DNA of 5,397 nucleotides, taken from NCBI GenBank assembly GCA_022704645.1, contig JAKJGA010000120.1:1-5397 (forward strand). Direction: 5' to 3'. Positions 1 to 5,397 of this stretch are shown in pieces (the first letter of the stretch is position 1; every line of letters begins with the position of its first letter). The stretch is from Spirochaetota bacterium. Lineage in GTDB: Bacteria > Spirochaetota > UBA4802 > JAFGJZ01. Both the position numbers and the translations under genes were made by a program. Under the pieces are notes generated by a model. It was not told the DNA's origin. It was given only the letters and a program-made list of their open reading frames with translations, and did not search any database.

Positions 1-1187
1 TTACCACGCCTATCGCGATTAATGATCTTGTTTCGCGCGGCATGGACAGAGTTTTTGATCCGTCAAAAATTAAAGCTGTAATTGATCACGTTACACCTGC
101 AAAGGATTCTAAGACTGCAGAGCAGGGAAAAATTATGCGTGAATGGGCGCGCCGTCACAATATCAAGGATTTCTTTGATGTTGGAAAAAACGGAGTATGT
201 CATGCTCTTTTTCCTGAACAGGGTTTTGTACGTCCGGGATACACCATCATCATGGGAGATTCTCATACATGTACTCATGGGGCGTTCGGCGCGTTTGCAG
301 CGGGTGTAGGAACTACTGATCTTGAAGTAGGAATATTGAAGGGTGTTTGCTCTTTTAAATATCCTTCTACAATTAAATTTGTTCTTAAAGGAAAGCTTCA
401 GAAGGGTGTCTATGCGAAAGACGCGATTCTTTATGTTATATCTCAGATCGGTGTAAACGGTGCGACTGACAAAGTAATGGAATTTACCGGTGAAATCGTT
501 GATGAAATGAGCATGGAATCGAGAATGACTCTTTGCAACATGGCAATCGAAGCAGGCGGAACAAGCGGTGTTTGTTATCCTGATATGAAAACTGTTGAAT
601 ATCTGTGGCCTTTCATTCAGAAAGATTTCAAATCCAAAGAAGAAGCTCTTGCGGAATATTCTAAATGGAAAAGTGATTCTGACGCGAAATTTGAAAAGGT
701 TATAGAATATGATCTTTCTAAGCTTGAGCCGATGGCTACTTTTGGAAACAAACCTGATCAGGTTAAAACTGTTAAGGAAATGGAAGGAACTAAGGTAGAT
801 CAGATCTATATAGGTTCTTGTACAAACGGCAGAATAGAAGATCTTCGTATTGCGGCTGATATCCTTAAAGGGAATACTATTTCTCCGAATGTTCGAGGAA
901 TTGTTTCTCCTGCGACGCCGAAGATTTTCAAACAGGCAATGGATGAAGGAATTCTTTCTGTTTTTCATGATGCAGGTTTTGTTGTTACTAATCCTACTTG
1001 CGGAGCATGCCTAGGAATGAGTAACGGTGTTCTTGCTGAAGGTGAAGTTTGCGCTTCAACGACAAACAGAAATTTCTACGGCCGTATGGGAAAAGGCGGA
1101 ACAGTTCATCTTATGAGTCCGGCTTCAGCGGCAGCAACGGCAATTGCAGGACACATTACAAACTCTAAACTTTTTGCCGGGAAATAA
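1..1187 (+). CDS. leuC: 3-isopropylmalate dehydratase large subunit (5' truncated)
   Basis: Large, iron-sulfur subunit of isopropylmalate isomerase, which interconverts 2- and 3-isopropylmalate in cytoplasmic leucine biosynthesis. The frame is open to the left edge: codons from position 3 read TTPIAIND, matching the conserved early TxPIAI region, so the ATG at 42 is internal and roughly 25-30 N-terminal residues lie outside the window. 394 residues are visible, against about 420 for the family. The aconitase-superfamily motif GDSHTCTHGAFGAFAAGVG lies near 255-311. The three 4Fe-4S cysteines are at 819-821 (GSCTNGR) and at 999-1001 and 1008-1010 (NPTCGAC). The C-terminal TTNRNF-GRMG and SPASAAA signatures are intact. 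It looks like the shorter archaeal-type LeuC rather than the longer E. coli type. Its stop is fused to the leuD ribosome binding site, so the two are one operon. Homoaconitase is the main alternative and cannot be excluded by sequence alone. Confidence 0.95.
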   Translation, partial: TTPIAINDLVSRGMDRVFDPSKIKAVIDHVTPAKDSKTAEQGKIMREWARRHNIKDFFDVGKNGVCHALFPEQGFVRPGYTIIMGDSHTCTHGAFGAFAAGVGTTDLEVGILKGVCSFKYPSTIKFVLKGKLQKGVYAKDAILYVISQIGVNGATDKVMEFTGEIVDEMSMESRMTLCNMAIEAGGTSGVCYPDMKTVEYLWPFIQKDFKSKEEALAEYSKWKSDSDAKFEKVIEYDLSKLEPMATFGNKPDQVKTVKEMEGTKVDQIYIGSCTNGRIEDLRIAADILKGNTISPNVRGIVSPATPKIFKQAMDEGILSVFHDAGFVVTNPTCGACLGMSNGVLAEGEVCASTTNRNFYGRMGKGGTVHLMSPASAAATAIAGHITNSKLFAGK

Positions 1188-1191
1188 GGAG
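1185..1191 (+). promoter_or_regulatory. leuD ribosome binding site overlapping the leuC stop
   Basis: TAAGGAG: the leuC TAA stop supplies the first bases of an AAGGAG Shine-Dalgarno, six bases before the leuD ATG at 1198. This fixes the leuD start and rejects the in-frame TTG at 1144. A ribosome terminating on leuC sits on the leuD site, which suggests translational coupling of the two subunits. Confidence 0.85.
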
Positions 1192-1197
1192 ATCAAA

Positions 1198-1722
1198 ATG
1201 AAAAATTTTAAAGGTAAAGTGTTATTTTTAAACAGATCGGATATAAATACGGATGAAATCATTCCGGCAAAGTATCTTACAGAAATTACAAAGGAAGCTT
1301 TGAAGCCTTTTACGCTTGAAGATCTTAAGCTTGATTCATTTAATCCGAAAACTGATCTTTCGGGTAAGGCTGCAATCATTACTCGCGCTAATTTCGGCTG
1401 CGGATCTTCACGCGAACATGCTCCATGGGCACTGGAAGTTAACGGAATCAATGCCGTGATTGCAGAAAATTTCGCGCGTATATTCAGACAGAATATGTAT
1501 AACTGCGGAATGCTTGCTATTGAACTTCCTAAAGACAAGATAGAGTATCTTTTCGGCAAATATTCAGGAAAAGAAACTGAAATTGATATTGATGTAAATT
1601 CAGGAAGTTTTACTATAACTTCATGCGGAGCGTCCGAAAAAATAAGTTTTGAAATAGACGGATTCAGCAAGGCTCTCGTGGAAGCTGAAGGCTGGGTCGG
1701 ATACGCTGATAAAAAATATTAA
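1198..1722 (+). CDS. leuD: 3-isopropylmalate dehydratase small subunit
   Basis: Small (swivel-domain) subunit that pairs with LeuC to form the isopropylmalate isomerase heterodimer in the cytoplasm. It is 174 residues, the usual size for the stand-alone subunit of the archaeal-type enzyme. Visible family signatures are NTDEIIPAKYL (residues 17-27), the serine-bearing active-site motif FGCGSSREHAP (66-76) and FARIFRQN (92-99). The substrate-recognition loop after the first motif reads YLTE (26-29). From memory, the characterised Methanocaldococcus jannaschii proteins carry YLVY (isopropylmalate) and YLRT (homoaconitate), so the exact substrate is inferred mainly from pairing with leuC. The ATG has an AAGGAG site six bases upstream, and the gene is followed by a terminator, making it the last gene of the operon. 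C-terminal residues past about 130 are less conserved. Confidence 0.93.
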   Translation: MKNFKGKVLFLNRSDINTDEIIPAKYLTEITKEALKPFTLEDLKLDSFNPKTDLSGKAAIITRANFGCGSSREHAPWALEVNGINAVIAENFARIFRQNMYNCGMLAIELPKDKIEYLFGKYSGKETEIDIDVNSGSFTITSCGASEKISFEIDGFSKALVEAEGWVGYADKKY

Positions 1723-1743
1723 GTTATTTATAACAGAGTAATT

Positions 1744-1782
1744 AAAAAAGCAGGTTATTTGAAAAGTAGCCTGCTTTTTTTT
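1744..1782 (+). terminator. Rho-independent terminator after leuCD, potentially bidirectional
   Basis: Fourteen base pairs form between 1744-1757 and 1767-1780, with a single G·U wobble (1755/1769). The core is GCAGG/CCTGC and the inner loop can zip further to a three-base GAA loop. Eight Ts (1775-1782) end the right arm and six As (1744-1749) begin the left arm. It therefore terminates leuD transcripts rightward and could also stop leftward transcripts arriving from tldE. Confidence 0.92.
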
Positions 1783-1783
1783 G

Positions 1784-1814
1784 TTGATTTGTTTAATCAT
1801 ATTTTGAATAGAAT
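1784..1814 (+). promoter_or_regulatory. Weak candidate promoter for the yfaP-like gene
   Basis: TTGATT (1784-1789) and TAGAAT (1809-1814) resemble sigma70 -35 and -10 hexamers, but the spacer is 19 bases, longer than ideal. The -10 ends only five bases before the ATG at 1820, so a transcript from it would be essentially leaderless. That fits the absence of any Shine-Dalgarno. A promoter is expected here because a strong terminator lies immediately upstream, but the element itself is a guess. Confidence 0.3.
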
Positions 1815-1819
1815 TAAAC

Positions 1820-2488
1820 ATGAAAAAGAACATTATTGTAATTCTTCTTACTCTTTTTTCTATTACTGGTTTAAAAGCATCATCAATAGTAATTGAATCT
1901 CCGAAAGCCGGATATATGTCGGATCACGTGTATTGGATAAAAGGTTCAATCTCCGGTTATTCGGGAAAATCTGCAATTCTCGTCTTAAACGGACTGCCTC
2001 AGTCAATACCTGTTGTGAACGGCAGATTTTCTGTTAAAGCAGTTGCTTCTCCTGGAAATAACTTACTTGAGATTCATGCGAACGGTCAAAAAGAAAGAGT
2101 TTCATTTTTTGCTAAAGTCCCCTCAAAAGATATAAAAGTTCTGCTGACCTGGGATACTCCGTCTTTTGTCGATTTATGGGTTATTGATCCTACAGGAGAA
2201 AAATGCTATTGGAATTCTACTGTAACAAAAAACGGCGGAAATCTTGTTTATGATGATTCAAATTATGCTCCTCAGACTTTTACGATGGTAAAAGCTTTGC
2301 CGGGAAATTACTCGATACAAATTCAGAATTACGGCGCGTTTGGTCATCCGGTTTCAAGAGTAAAGGTTTATCTTGTTCTATATGAAGGTACTCCAAAGGA
2401 AATAAGAAAAGAATGGATCTTTACAGCTACAAAAGAAAGAACGGTGTACCATATAGCTGATTTTTTCATAGAATCAGAAGAGAAATAA
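1820..2488 (+). CDS. Exported Ig-like plus YfaP/DUF2135-like domain protein
   Basis: A 222-residue protein of unknown function, probably periplasmic or secreted. Residues 1-20 are a textbook signal peptide: KK, then a hydrophobic run, then a likely cleavage after LKA. There is no lipobox cysteine, so it is not a lipoprotein. Residues about 22-100 look like a small Ig-like beta-sandwich (IESPKAGY near the start, VNGRFSVKAVASPGNNLLEI at 66-85). Residues about 106-217 resemble the YfaP/DUF2135 family: LLTWDTPSFVDLWVIDPTGE (108-127), then NGGNLVYDDSNYAPQTFTM (138-156) and LPGNYSIQIQNYG (160-172). The single cysteine (129) argues against disulfides. The start is chosen from the signal peptide; no Shine-Dalgarno precedes it. 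It is monocistronic between an upstream terminator and the convergent tldE. The domain assignment comes from motif recall, not a database search. Confidence 0.8.
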   Translation: MKKNIIVILLTLFSITGLKASSIVIESPKAGYMSDHVYWIKGSISGYSGKSAILVLNGLPQSIPVVNGRFSVKAVASPGNNLLEIHANGQKERVSFFAKVPSKDIKVLLTWDTPSFVDLWVIDPTGEKCYWNSTVTKNGGNLVYDDSNYAPQTFTMVKALPGNYSIQIQNYGAFGHPVSRVKVYLVLYEGTPKEIRKEWIFTATKERTVYHIADFFIESEEK

Positions 2489-2489
2489 T

Positions 2490-3779
2490 TTATACTGATA
2501 AATCCATCGAAGAAAACATAACATAAGGGCAGTTAAAATTTCCGGTTTGTTTGGTTTCCCTTGAAAACAATAAGTCACGGTTAAGAAGCTGATAAAGGTT
2601 TCCCGACAGCATGCAGTCTTTGATTCTGCCCTGAATTCCGTTTTTATCAAATGAAAAAGCAAGACTCAAATTACATGAAAAATCACCAGTAATAGTATTG
2701 GACTGACCAAGGCCGATCATCTGATCAACTAAGATTCCGTTTTTTACGCTTTGCATTATTTCAGACAGACTTGATTGTCCCGGAGCTATTATTACATTTG
2801 AAAAGGAAGGCGAAGGCAGAGAAGAGTAGCTTCTTGACGAATTTCCGCTTGGAGATATTCCTAGAAAAGAAGAATATTTTAAGTCGGTTATTATTTCTCT
2901 GATTATTCCGGAAGAAATAATATCTTTTTTTCTGGAAATAACTCCTTCATCATCAATTGAGAAACTATGATATGAATTATCCAGAAGAGGATTATCTGTT
3001 ATAGTAAGATTATCTGAGAAAAGTTTTTCTCCGATTTTTCCGGTAAATGGGGAAATCTTTTTATAGTGACTTCCTCCTGAAAGCTGATTCAGAAGTATTG
3101 AAATAAGAGATGAAAAAGCATGAGGAGTAAAAATTACCGGAACTTTTCCCGGATTTACTTTTGTGCTAGTTTGAGAAAATTTATGTGTTTCTATTATCTC
3201 TGAACATAGATGATCGTAATTTTCTTTTTTGATAGAAGAAACTGCTTCCCAGACTGAAATACGGCTTTTGTCTTCTAGAATTCTTTCTGAGCTGACACTC
3301 GCAGAATAAAAAGAATACTTTGAAGAATAATCGAGACCTTTTGAATTAACTATGCGTCTTGATCCTTTTCCGGAATTAATTCTTACATCTGAAAGAGCAT
3401 CATCAAATTGTTCTTTTATAAGAGCTATGGTTTTTTCAGCTGTTTCTATTTCCTTTTCTTCAGATATTGCTTCTTCGACAAATGTAACGGGCTCGATGAT
3501 ATTCTGAGGTAATTCAGGAAGATTGATTGTTTGTATTTCGCTAAACTTTGAGAGAGAAACAGCTGTTTGAGCTGTTTCAAGCAGTTTATCCTTGTTATTA
3601 GAAAAAGAGAAACCGATTCTTCCGGAGGTTGAAACTCTTATTCCGCATCCGGAAGAAAATTTTTCTGACATGGAATAAAAGCGGTTGTTTGCAAAGCTGA
3701 CAGGAAAAGATTCAGATTCCTCGAAATAGAATTCATACCAGTCGGTGTTTTCTTTAAGATATTTTTCCGCGGCAATCAT
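2490..3779 (-). CDS. tldE: TldE/PmbA-type subunit of the TldD/TldE protease
   Basis: Non-metal partner subunit of the TldD/TldE metalloprotease, a cytoplasmic heterodimer known in E. coli for maturing microcin B17 and degrading the CcdA antitoxin. It is 429 residues, slightly shorter than E. coli PmbA. Recognisable features are the N-terminal modulator-type beta region (SFANNRF to GCGIRVSTSGRIGFSFS, 28-60), VPVIFTPHAFSSLI (213-226) where TldD carries its zinc motif, LPSPSFSNVIIAPG (321-334), GLGQSNTITGDFS (356-368) and LSGNLYQLL (391-399). No HExxxH is present, as expected for TldE. By hand count about 71 of 429 residues are serine, unusually many. The start at 3779 is set by GGAGG six bases upstream and by the ATGA overlap with the tldD stop; the longer in-frame reading to 3866 lies inside tldD. 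Its stop is one base from that of the convergent gene. Confidence 0.92.
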   Translation of the reverse strand: MIAAEKYLKENTDWYEFYFEESESFPVSFANNRFYSMSEKFSSGCGIRVSTSGRIGFSFSNNKDKLLETAQTAVSLSKFSEIQTINLPELPQNIIEPVTFVEEAISEEKEIETAEKTIALIKEQFDDALSDVRINSGKGSRRIVNSKGLDYSSKYSFYSASVSSERILEDKSRISVWEAVSSIKKENYDHLCSEIIETHKFSQTSTKVNPGKVPVIFTPHAFSSLISILLNQLSGGSHYKKISPFTGKIGEKLFSDNLTITDNPLLDNSYHSFSIDDEGVISRKKDIISSGIIREIITDLKYSSFLGISPSGNSSRSYSSLPSPSFSNVIIAPGQSSLSEIMQSVKNGILVDQMIGLGQSNTITGDFSCNLSLAFSFDKNGIQGRIKDCMLSGNLYQLLNRDLLFSRETKQTGNFNCPYVMFSSMDLSV

Positions 3780-5164
3780 TGTTTGCCTCCGATCAGAACA
3801 TCTTTTACTAAAATATGAGGTCCGCCGAGAGAAACTGGAAGCGGAGATTGTCCTGCTTTTCCGCATCCGCCGAGTCCGCCGAAATGCATTTTGTCATTTG
3901 CAATCATTTCAATATTTTTCAACGTCTCAAAAACATTACCTGAGAGCATAATATTTTTAAGCATCTTTACGGGCTTGCCGTTTTTTATGAGAAAACCGTA
4001 TGCCGGGGAAAAAGTAAAAAGTTCAAGATTTGTCATTCCGCCGTGATAATCAATTGCATAAATTCCGTCTTCAAGAGAATTGAATAAATCATCTTTAGAA
4101 TACTTTCCATTATCAATATAGGTGTTTGTCATTCTTACAATAGGAGCGAAATATGTCGATATAGCACGGGCGTTTCCAGTCGGATTTTCATTCATCTTAC
4201 AGGCTGTTTCTCTTGAATGAAGTCTTCCGGCAAGAAGACCGTCTTTGATAAGATAATTCTTTGCTGATTCAATTCCTTCATCATCACAGGGAATATAACC
4301 TGCATATTCTTCAAGTGTTCCGTCATCAATTACATTCAGTGTATCTTTCCCGAATTCTTTTCCGATGGTCATTATTTTTTTCATTCTTTCGTCTTCATAA
4401 ATTGCATCTGCTTCCGAAAGATGCCCAAAAGCTTCATGAACGAAAACTCCTGAAAGTTTTTGGTCACAAATAATATTATACTTTCCTCCATCGGCGTTTT
4501 CAGCTGAAAGCATTTCAATTGCAGTTTTGACAATTGATTCCGCTGTTTCTTCATGCCCGATTGCGGATTCAAATCCGCCGTATCCGGCGAAGGAATTATG
4601 ATACGGCTGAATTTCATTTCCGTCTTTTGCTGTTGCAGATAGAGAAACTCCGCAGAAAGATTTATTATAAATGATTTCACTTCCTTCGGAATTCAGATAA
4701 CAATACGTTGAAAGTGAATCTTTATATATTGAACGGGAAGTCTGTATTCTATCATGATTAAAAAGAATATTGTTATACTTTTCTGTCAGAAGAAACTTTT
4801 CATCAAATGAAACTGAATCCAATGAAATATTTGAAGATGTTGTTTTGCTGATTATTGCCGGAGAACTTTTTTGAATAAAAGAATTTCCTTTTTGCTTTAA
4901 CAGTTTGGCTTTTTCAGCCAGTTTTAAAAGATAATAATCAATCTTGCTAAAATCATTAAAAGAAGTTACTAGCCAGTTTCCGTTTTTCAGAACTCTGATT
5001 ATTCCGCCTGAAGAACTTCCGCTGGATGCAGATTCTGTCTGCTTTCCGGAAATGGATATATAATTCGATTTTTGATCTACGAGACGTATCTCTGAATAAT
5101 CAAACGGCAGAGAATATAATTTGTTTTTGACAGAGTTTATGTCTGTATTTAATAAATTGATCAT
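3776..5164 (-). CDS. tldD: TldD-type zinc metalloprotease subunit
   Basis: Catalytic, zinc-binding subunit of the TldD/TldE protease, cytoplasmic. In the family it cleaves unfolded or small peptides threaded into the heterodimer. It is 462 residues, near the E. coli length of about 480. The N-terminal region (Y23 to about 75: YSEIRLVDQKSNYISISGKQ, then GGIIRVLKNGNWLVTS) is the shared TldD/TldE fold. The metal motif HEAFGH (H243, E244, H248) sits in GVFVHEAFGHLSEADAI, and the C-terminal ligand Cys434 lies in GGLGGCGKAGQSPLPVSLGGPH (429-450). All expected catalytic residues are present, so it should be active. The ATG at 5164 has no Shine-Dalgarno but gives the normal family N terminus. A well-spaced promoter lies directly upstream, and tldE follows with a four-base overlap. 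The substrate is unknown: no RiPP precursor or toxin-antitoxin gene is visible nearby. Confidence 0.96.
   Translation of the reverse strand: MINLLNTDINSVKNKLYSLPFDYSEIRLVDQKSNYISISGKQTESASSGSSSGGIIRVLKNGNWLVTSFNDFSKIDYYLLKLAEKAKLLKQKGNSFIQKSSPAIISKTTSSNISLDSVSFDEKFLLTEKYNNILFNHDRIQTSRSIYKDSLSTYCYLNSEGSEIIYNKSFCGVSLSATAKDGNEIQPYHNSFAGYGGFESAIGHEETAESIVKTAIEMLSAENADGGKYNIICDQKLSGVFVHEAFGHLSEADAIYEDERMKKIMTIGKEFGKDTLNVIDDGTLEEYAGYIPCDDEGIESAKNYLIKDGLLAGRLHSRETACKMNENPTGNARAISTYFAPIVRMTNTYIDNGKYSKDDLFNSLEDGIYAIDYHGGMTNLELFTFSPAYGFLIKNGKPVKMLKNIMLSGNVFETLKNIEMIANDKMHFGGLGGCGKAGQSPLPVSLGGPHILVKDVLIGGKQ
3786..3790 (-). promoter_or_regulatory. tldE ribosome binding site inside the tldD 3' end
   Basis: On the minus strand GGAGG lies six bases before the tldE ATG. 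It falls within the last codons of tldD (GGA GGC AAA CAA TGA), next to the ATGA stop/start overlap at 3779-3776. The arrangement fits tight translational coupling and near-equal synthesis of the two protease subunits. Confidence 0.85.
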
Positions 5165-5171
5165 AAGTTTA

Positions 5172-5202
5172 TTGAATAGTCATTATGCAACTGCAGCATA
5201 AT
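5172..5202 (+). promoter_or_regulatory. Weaker candidate promoter for the permease gene
   Basis: TTGAAT (5172-5177) and CATAAT (5197-5202) with a 19-base spacer could drive the rightward gene. Transcription would begin near 5209, leaving a leader that contains the GGAGG site. It lies face to face with, and over, the tldD promoter. The long spacer makes it less convincing than the leftward one. Confidence 0.4.
5182..5202. repeat. Perfect 7-bp inverted repeat in the divergent promoter region
   Basis: ATTATGC (5182-5188) and GCATAAT (5196-5202) are perfect inverted copies around a seven-base centre, 21 bp in total. That size and symmetry would suit a dimeric DNA-binding regulator. Each arm also contains the CATAAT -10 hexamer of one of the two divergent promoter candidates. 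Part of the symmetry may therefore just reflect two similar -10 boxes in opposite orientation, but the extra GC pair in each arm extends beyond them. Confidence 0.55.
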
Positions 5203-5210
5203 TATATCAA
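5182..5210 (-). promoter_or_regulatory. Sigma70-like promoter of tldDE
   Basis: On the minus strand TTGATA (5210-5205) and CATAAT (5187-5182) each match the consensus hexamers at five of six positions and are separated by an ideal 17 bases. The predicted start near 5175 leaves a leader of only about 10 bases before the tldD ATG at 5164, which agrees with the lack of a Shine-Dalgarno there. Confidence 0.65.
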
Positions 5211-5219
5211 GCAGAAGTT

Positions 5220-5224
5220 GGAGG
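5220..5224 (+). promoter_or_regulatory. Ribosome binding site of the TauE/SafE-like gene
   Basis: GGAGG lies nine bases before the ATG at 5234 and supports that start over any internal ATG. Confidence 0.8.
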
Positions 5225-5233
5225 AAACTAATA

Positions 5234-5397
5234 ATGTTTATTGCGGCGGCAATTGGTCTGACAGCGGGTGTTTTCAGCGGTTTACTTGGAATAGGAGGAG
5301 GAATTATAATGATTCCGGCTCTTGTTTTTTTTATGGGATACTCTCAGCATTTGGCACAGGGAACTACTCTTGCGGCAATGGTTCTTCCGATTGGACT
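5234..5397 (+). CDS. TauE/SafE-family membrane permease, N-terminal part (3' truncated)
   Basis: The first 54 codons of an inner-membrane protein that continues beyond the right edge. The sequence opens MFIAAAIGLTAGVFSGLLGI, followed by GGGIIMIPALVFFMGYSQHL and AQGTTLAAMVLPIG. This is the repeated hallmark of the TauE/SafE (former DUF81) family: a glycine-rich GLxxGxxSGLLGIGGG, then a P-x-L segment, a second hydrophobic stretch and a conserved HxAxGTTLA. The family exports or imports sulfur-containing or organic anions such as sulfite, sulfoacetate or taurine-derived compounds; the substrate here cannot be deduced. The start is supported by GGAGG nine bases upstream. It is transcribed divergently from tldD across a 69-bp spacer and may share control with it. 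Confidence 0.88.
   Translation, partial: MFIAAAIGLTAGVFSGLLGIGGGIIMIPALVFFMGYSQHLAQGTTLAAMVLPIG

Noticed and set aside
63..968. A long minus-strand open frame (301 codons) opposite leuC
   Set aside because: It is fully antisense to an unmistakable LeuC with conserved catalytic motifs. Its translation is Arg/Phe/Ser/Asn-rich with no recognisable domain, typical of a shadow frame.
1144..1197. N-terminal extension of leuD from a TTG at 1144
   Set aside because: The extension lies inside the leuC coding end. The ATG at 1198 has an ideal SD and gives the normal family N terminus.
1125..1670. Minus-strand open frame (181 codons) opposite leuD
   Set aside because: Antisense to the conserved LeuD motifs, with no ribosome binding site or domain of its own.
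2457..2477. CTGATT...AATCAG hairpin near the end of the yfaP-like gene, considered as a terminator
   Set aside because: The stem is AU-rich and short, lies inside the coding region, and has no T-tract following it on either strand.
3780..3866. N-terminal extension of tldE to 3866
   Set aside because: It would overlap the conserved tldD C-terminus by about 90 bases. The extra residues are basic and Ser-rich, unlike the family, whereas 3779 has GGAGG and an ATGA overlap.
4381..4680. Open frame of 99 codons on the minus strand inside tldD
   Set aside because: It lies in another frame of tldD over its metal-binding region, with no motif or SD.
5191..5196. CTGCAG palindrome in the divergent spacer as a regulatory site
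   Set aside because: A six-base palindrome occurs by chance often. The larger 21-bp dyad around it is the more meaningful structure.

Overview
The window shows four complete and two edge-truncated protein genes in a compact, AT-rich bacterial layout. Purine-rich Shine-Dalgarno (SD) sites, a hairpin/T-tract terminator and sigma70-like promoter hexamers all point to Bacteria. The presumed secreted Ig-like/YfaP-type protein, with an export signal but no lipobox, suggests a Gram-negative (diderm) cell. Spirochaetes or a similar low-GC diderm phylum is my weak guess; the sequence alone does not fix the taxon.

Layout. Positions 1-1722 (+) hold the end of a leucine-biosynthesis operon: leuC (5' end cut by the window edge) and leuD, the two subunits of 3-isopropylmalate dehydratase. 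They are followed by a strong intrinsic terminator at 1744-1782. Next on the + strand (1820-2488) is a small exported two-domain beta-sandwich protein with an Ig-like domain and a YfaP/DUF2135-like domain, function unknown. Facing it on the - strand is a two-gene operon, tldD (5164-3776) then tldE/pmbA (3779-2490), joined by an ATGA overlap. It encodes the TldD/TldE metalloprotease pair. Divergent from tldD at the right edge, a + strand gene starts at 5234 for a TauE/SafE-type membrane permease and runs off the window.

How the parts relate. LeuC and LeuD form one enzyme; TldD and TldE form one protease complex. The other genes have no evident functional link to them. The most interesting non-coding structures are two. 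First, the 69-bp tldD/permease spacer carries two face-to-face promoter candidates whose -10 hexamers are the two arms of a perfect 7-bp inverted repeat. Second, the yfaP-like gene and tldE converge with only one base between their stop codons and no visible terminator, so their transcripts probably overlap. No RNA genes, mobile elements, CRISPR arrays or RiPP precursor genes were seen. I do not find a clearly new biological system here; this is mostly ordinary core genome with some neat regulatory architecture.
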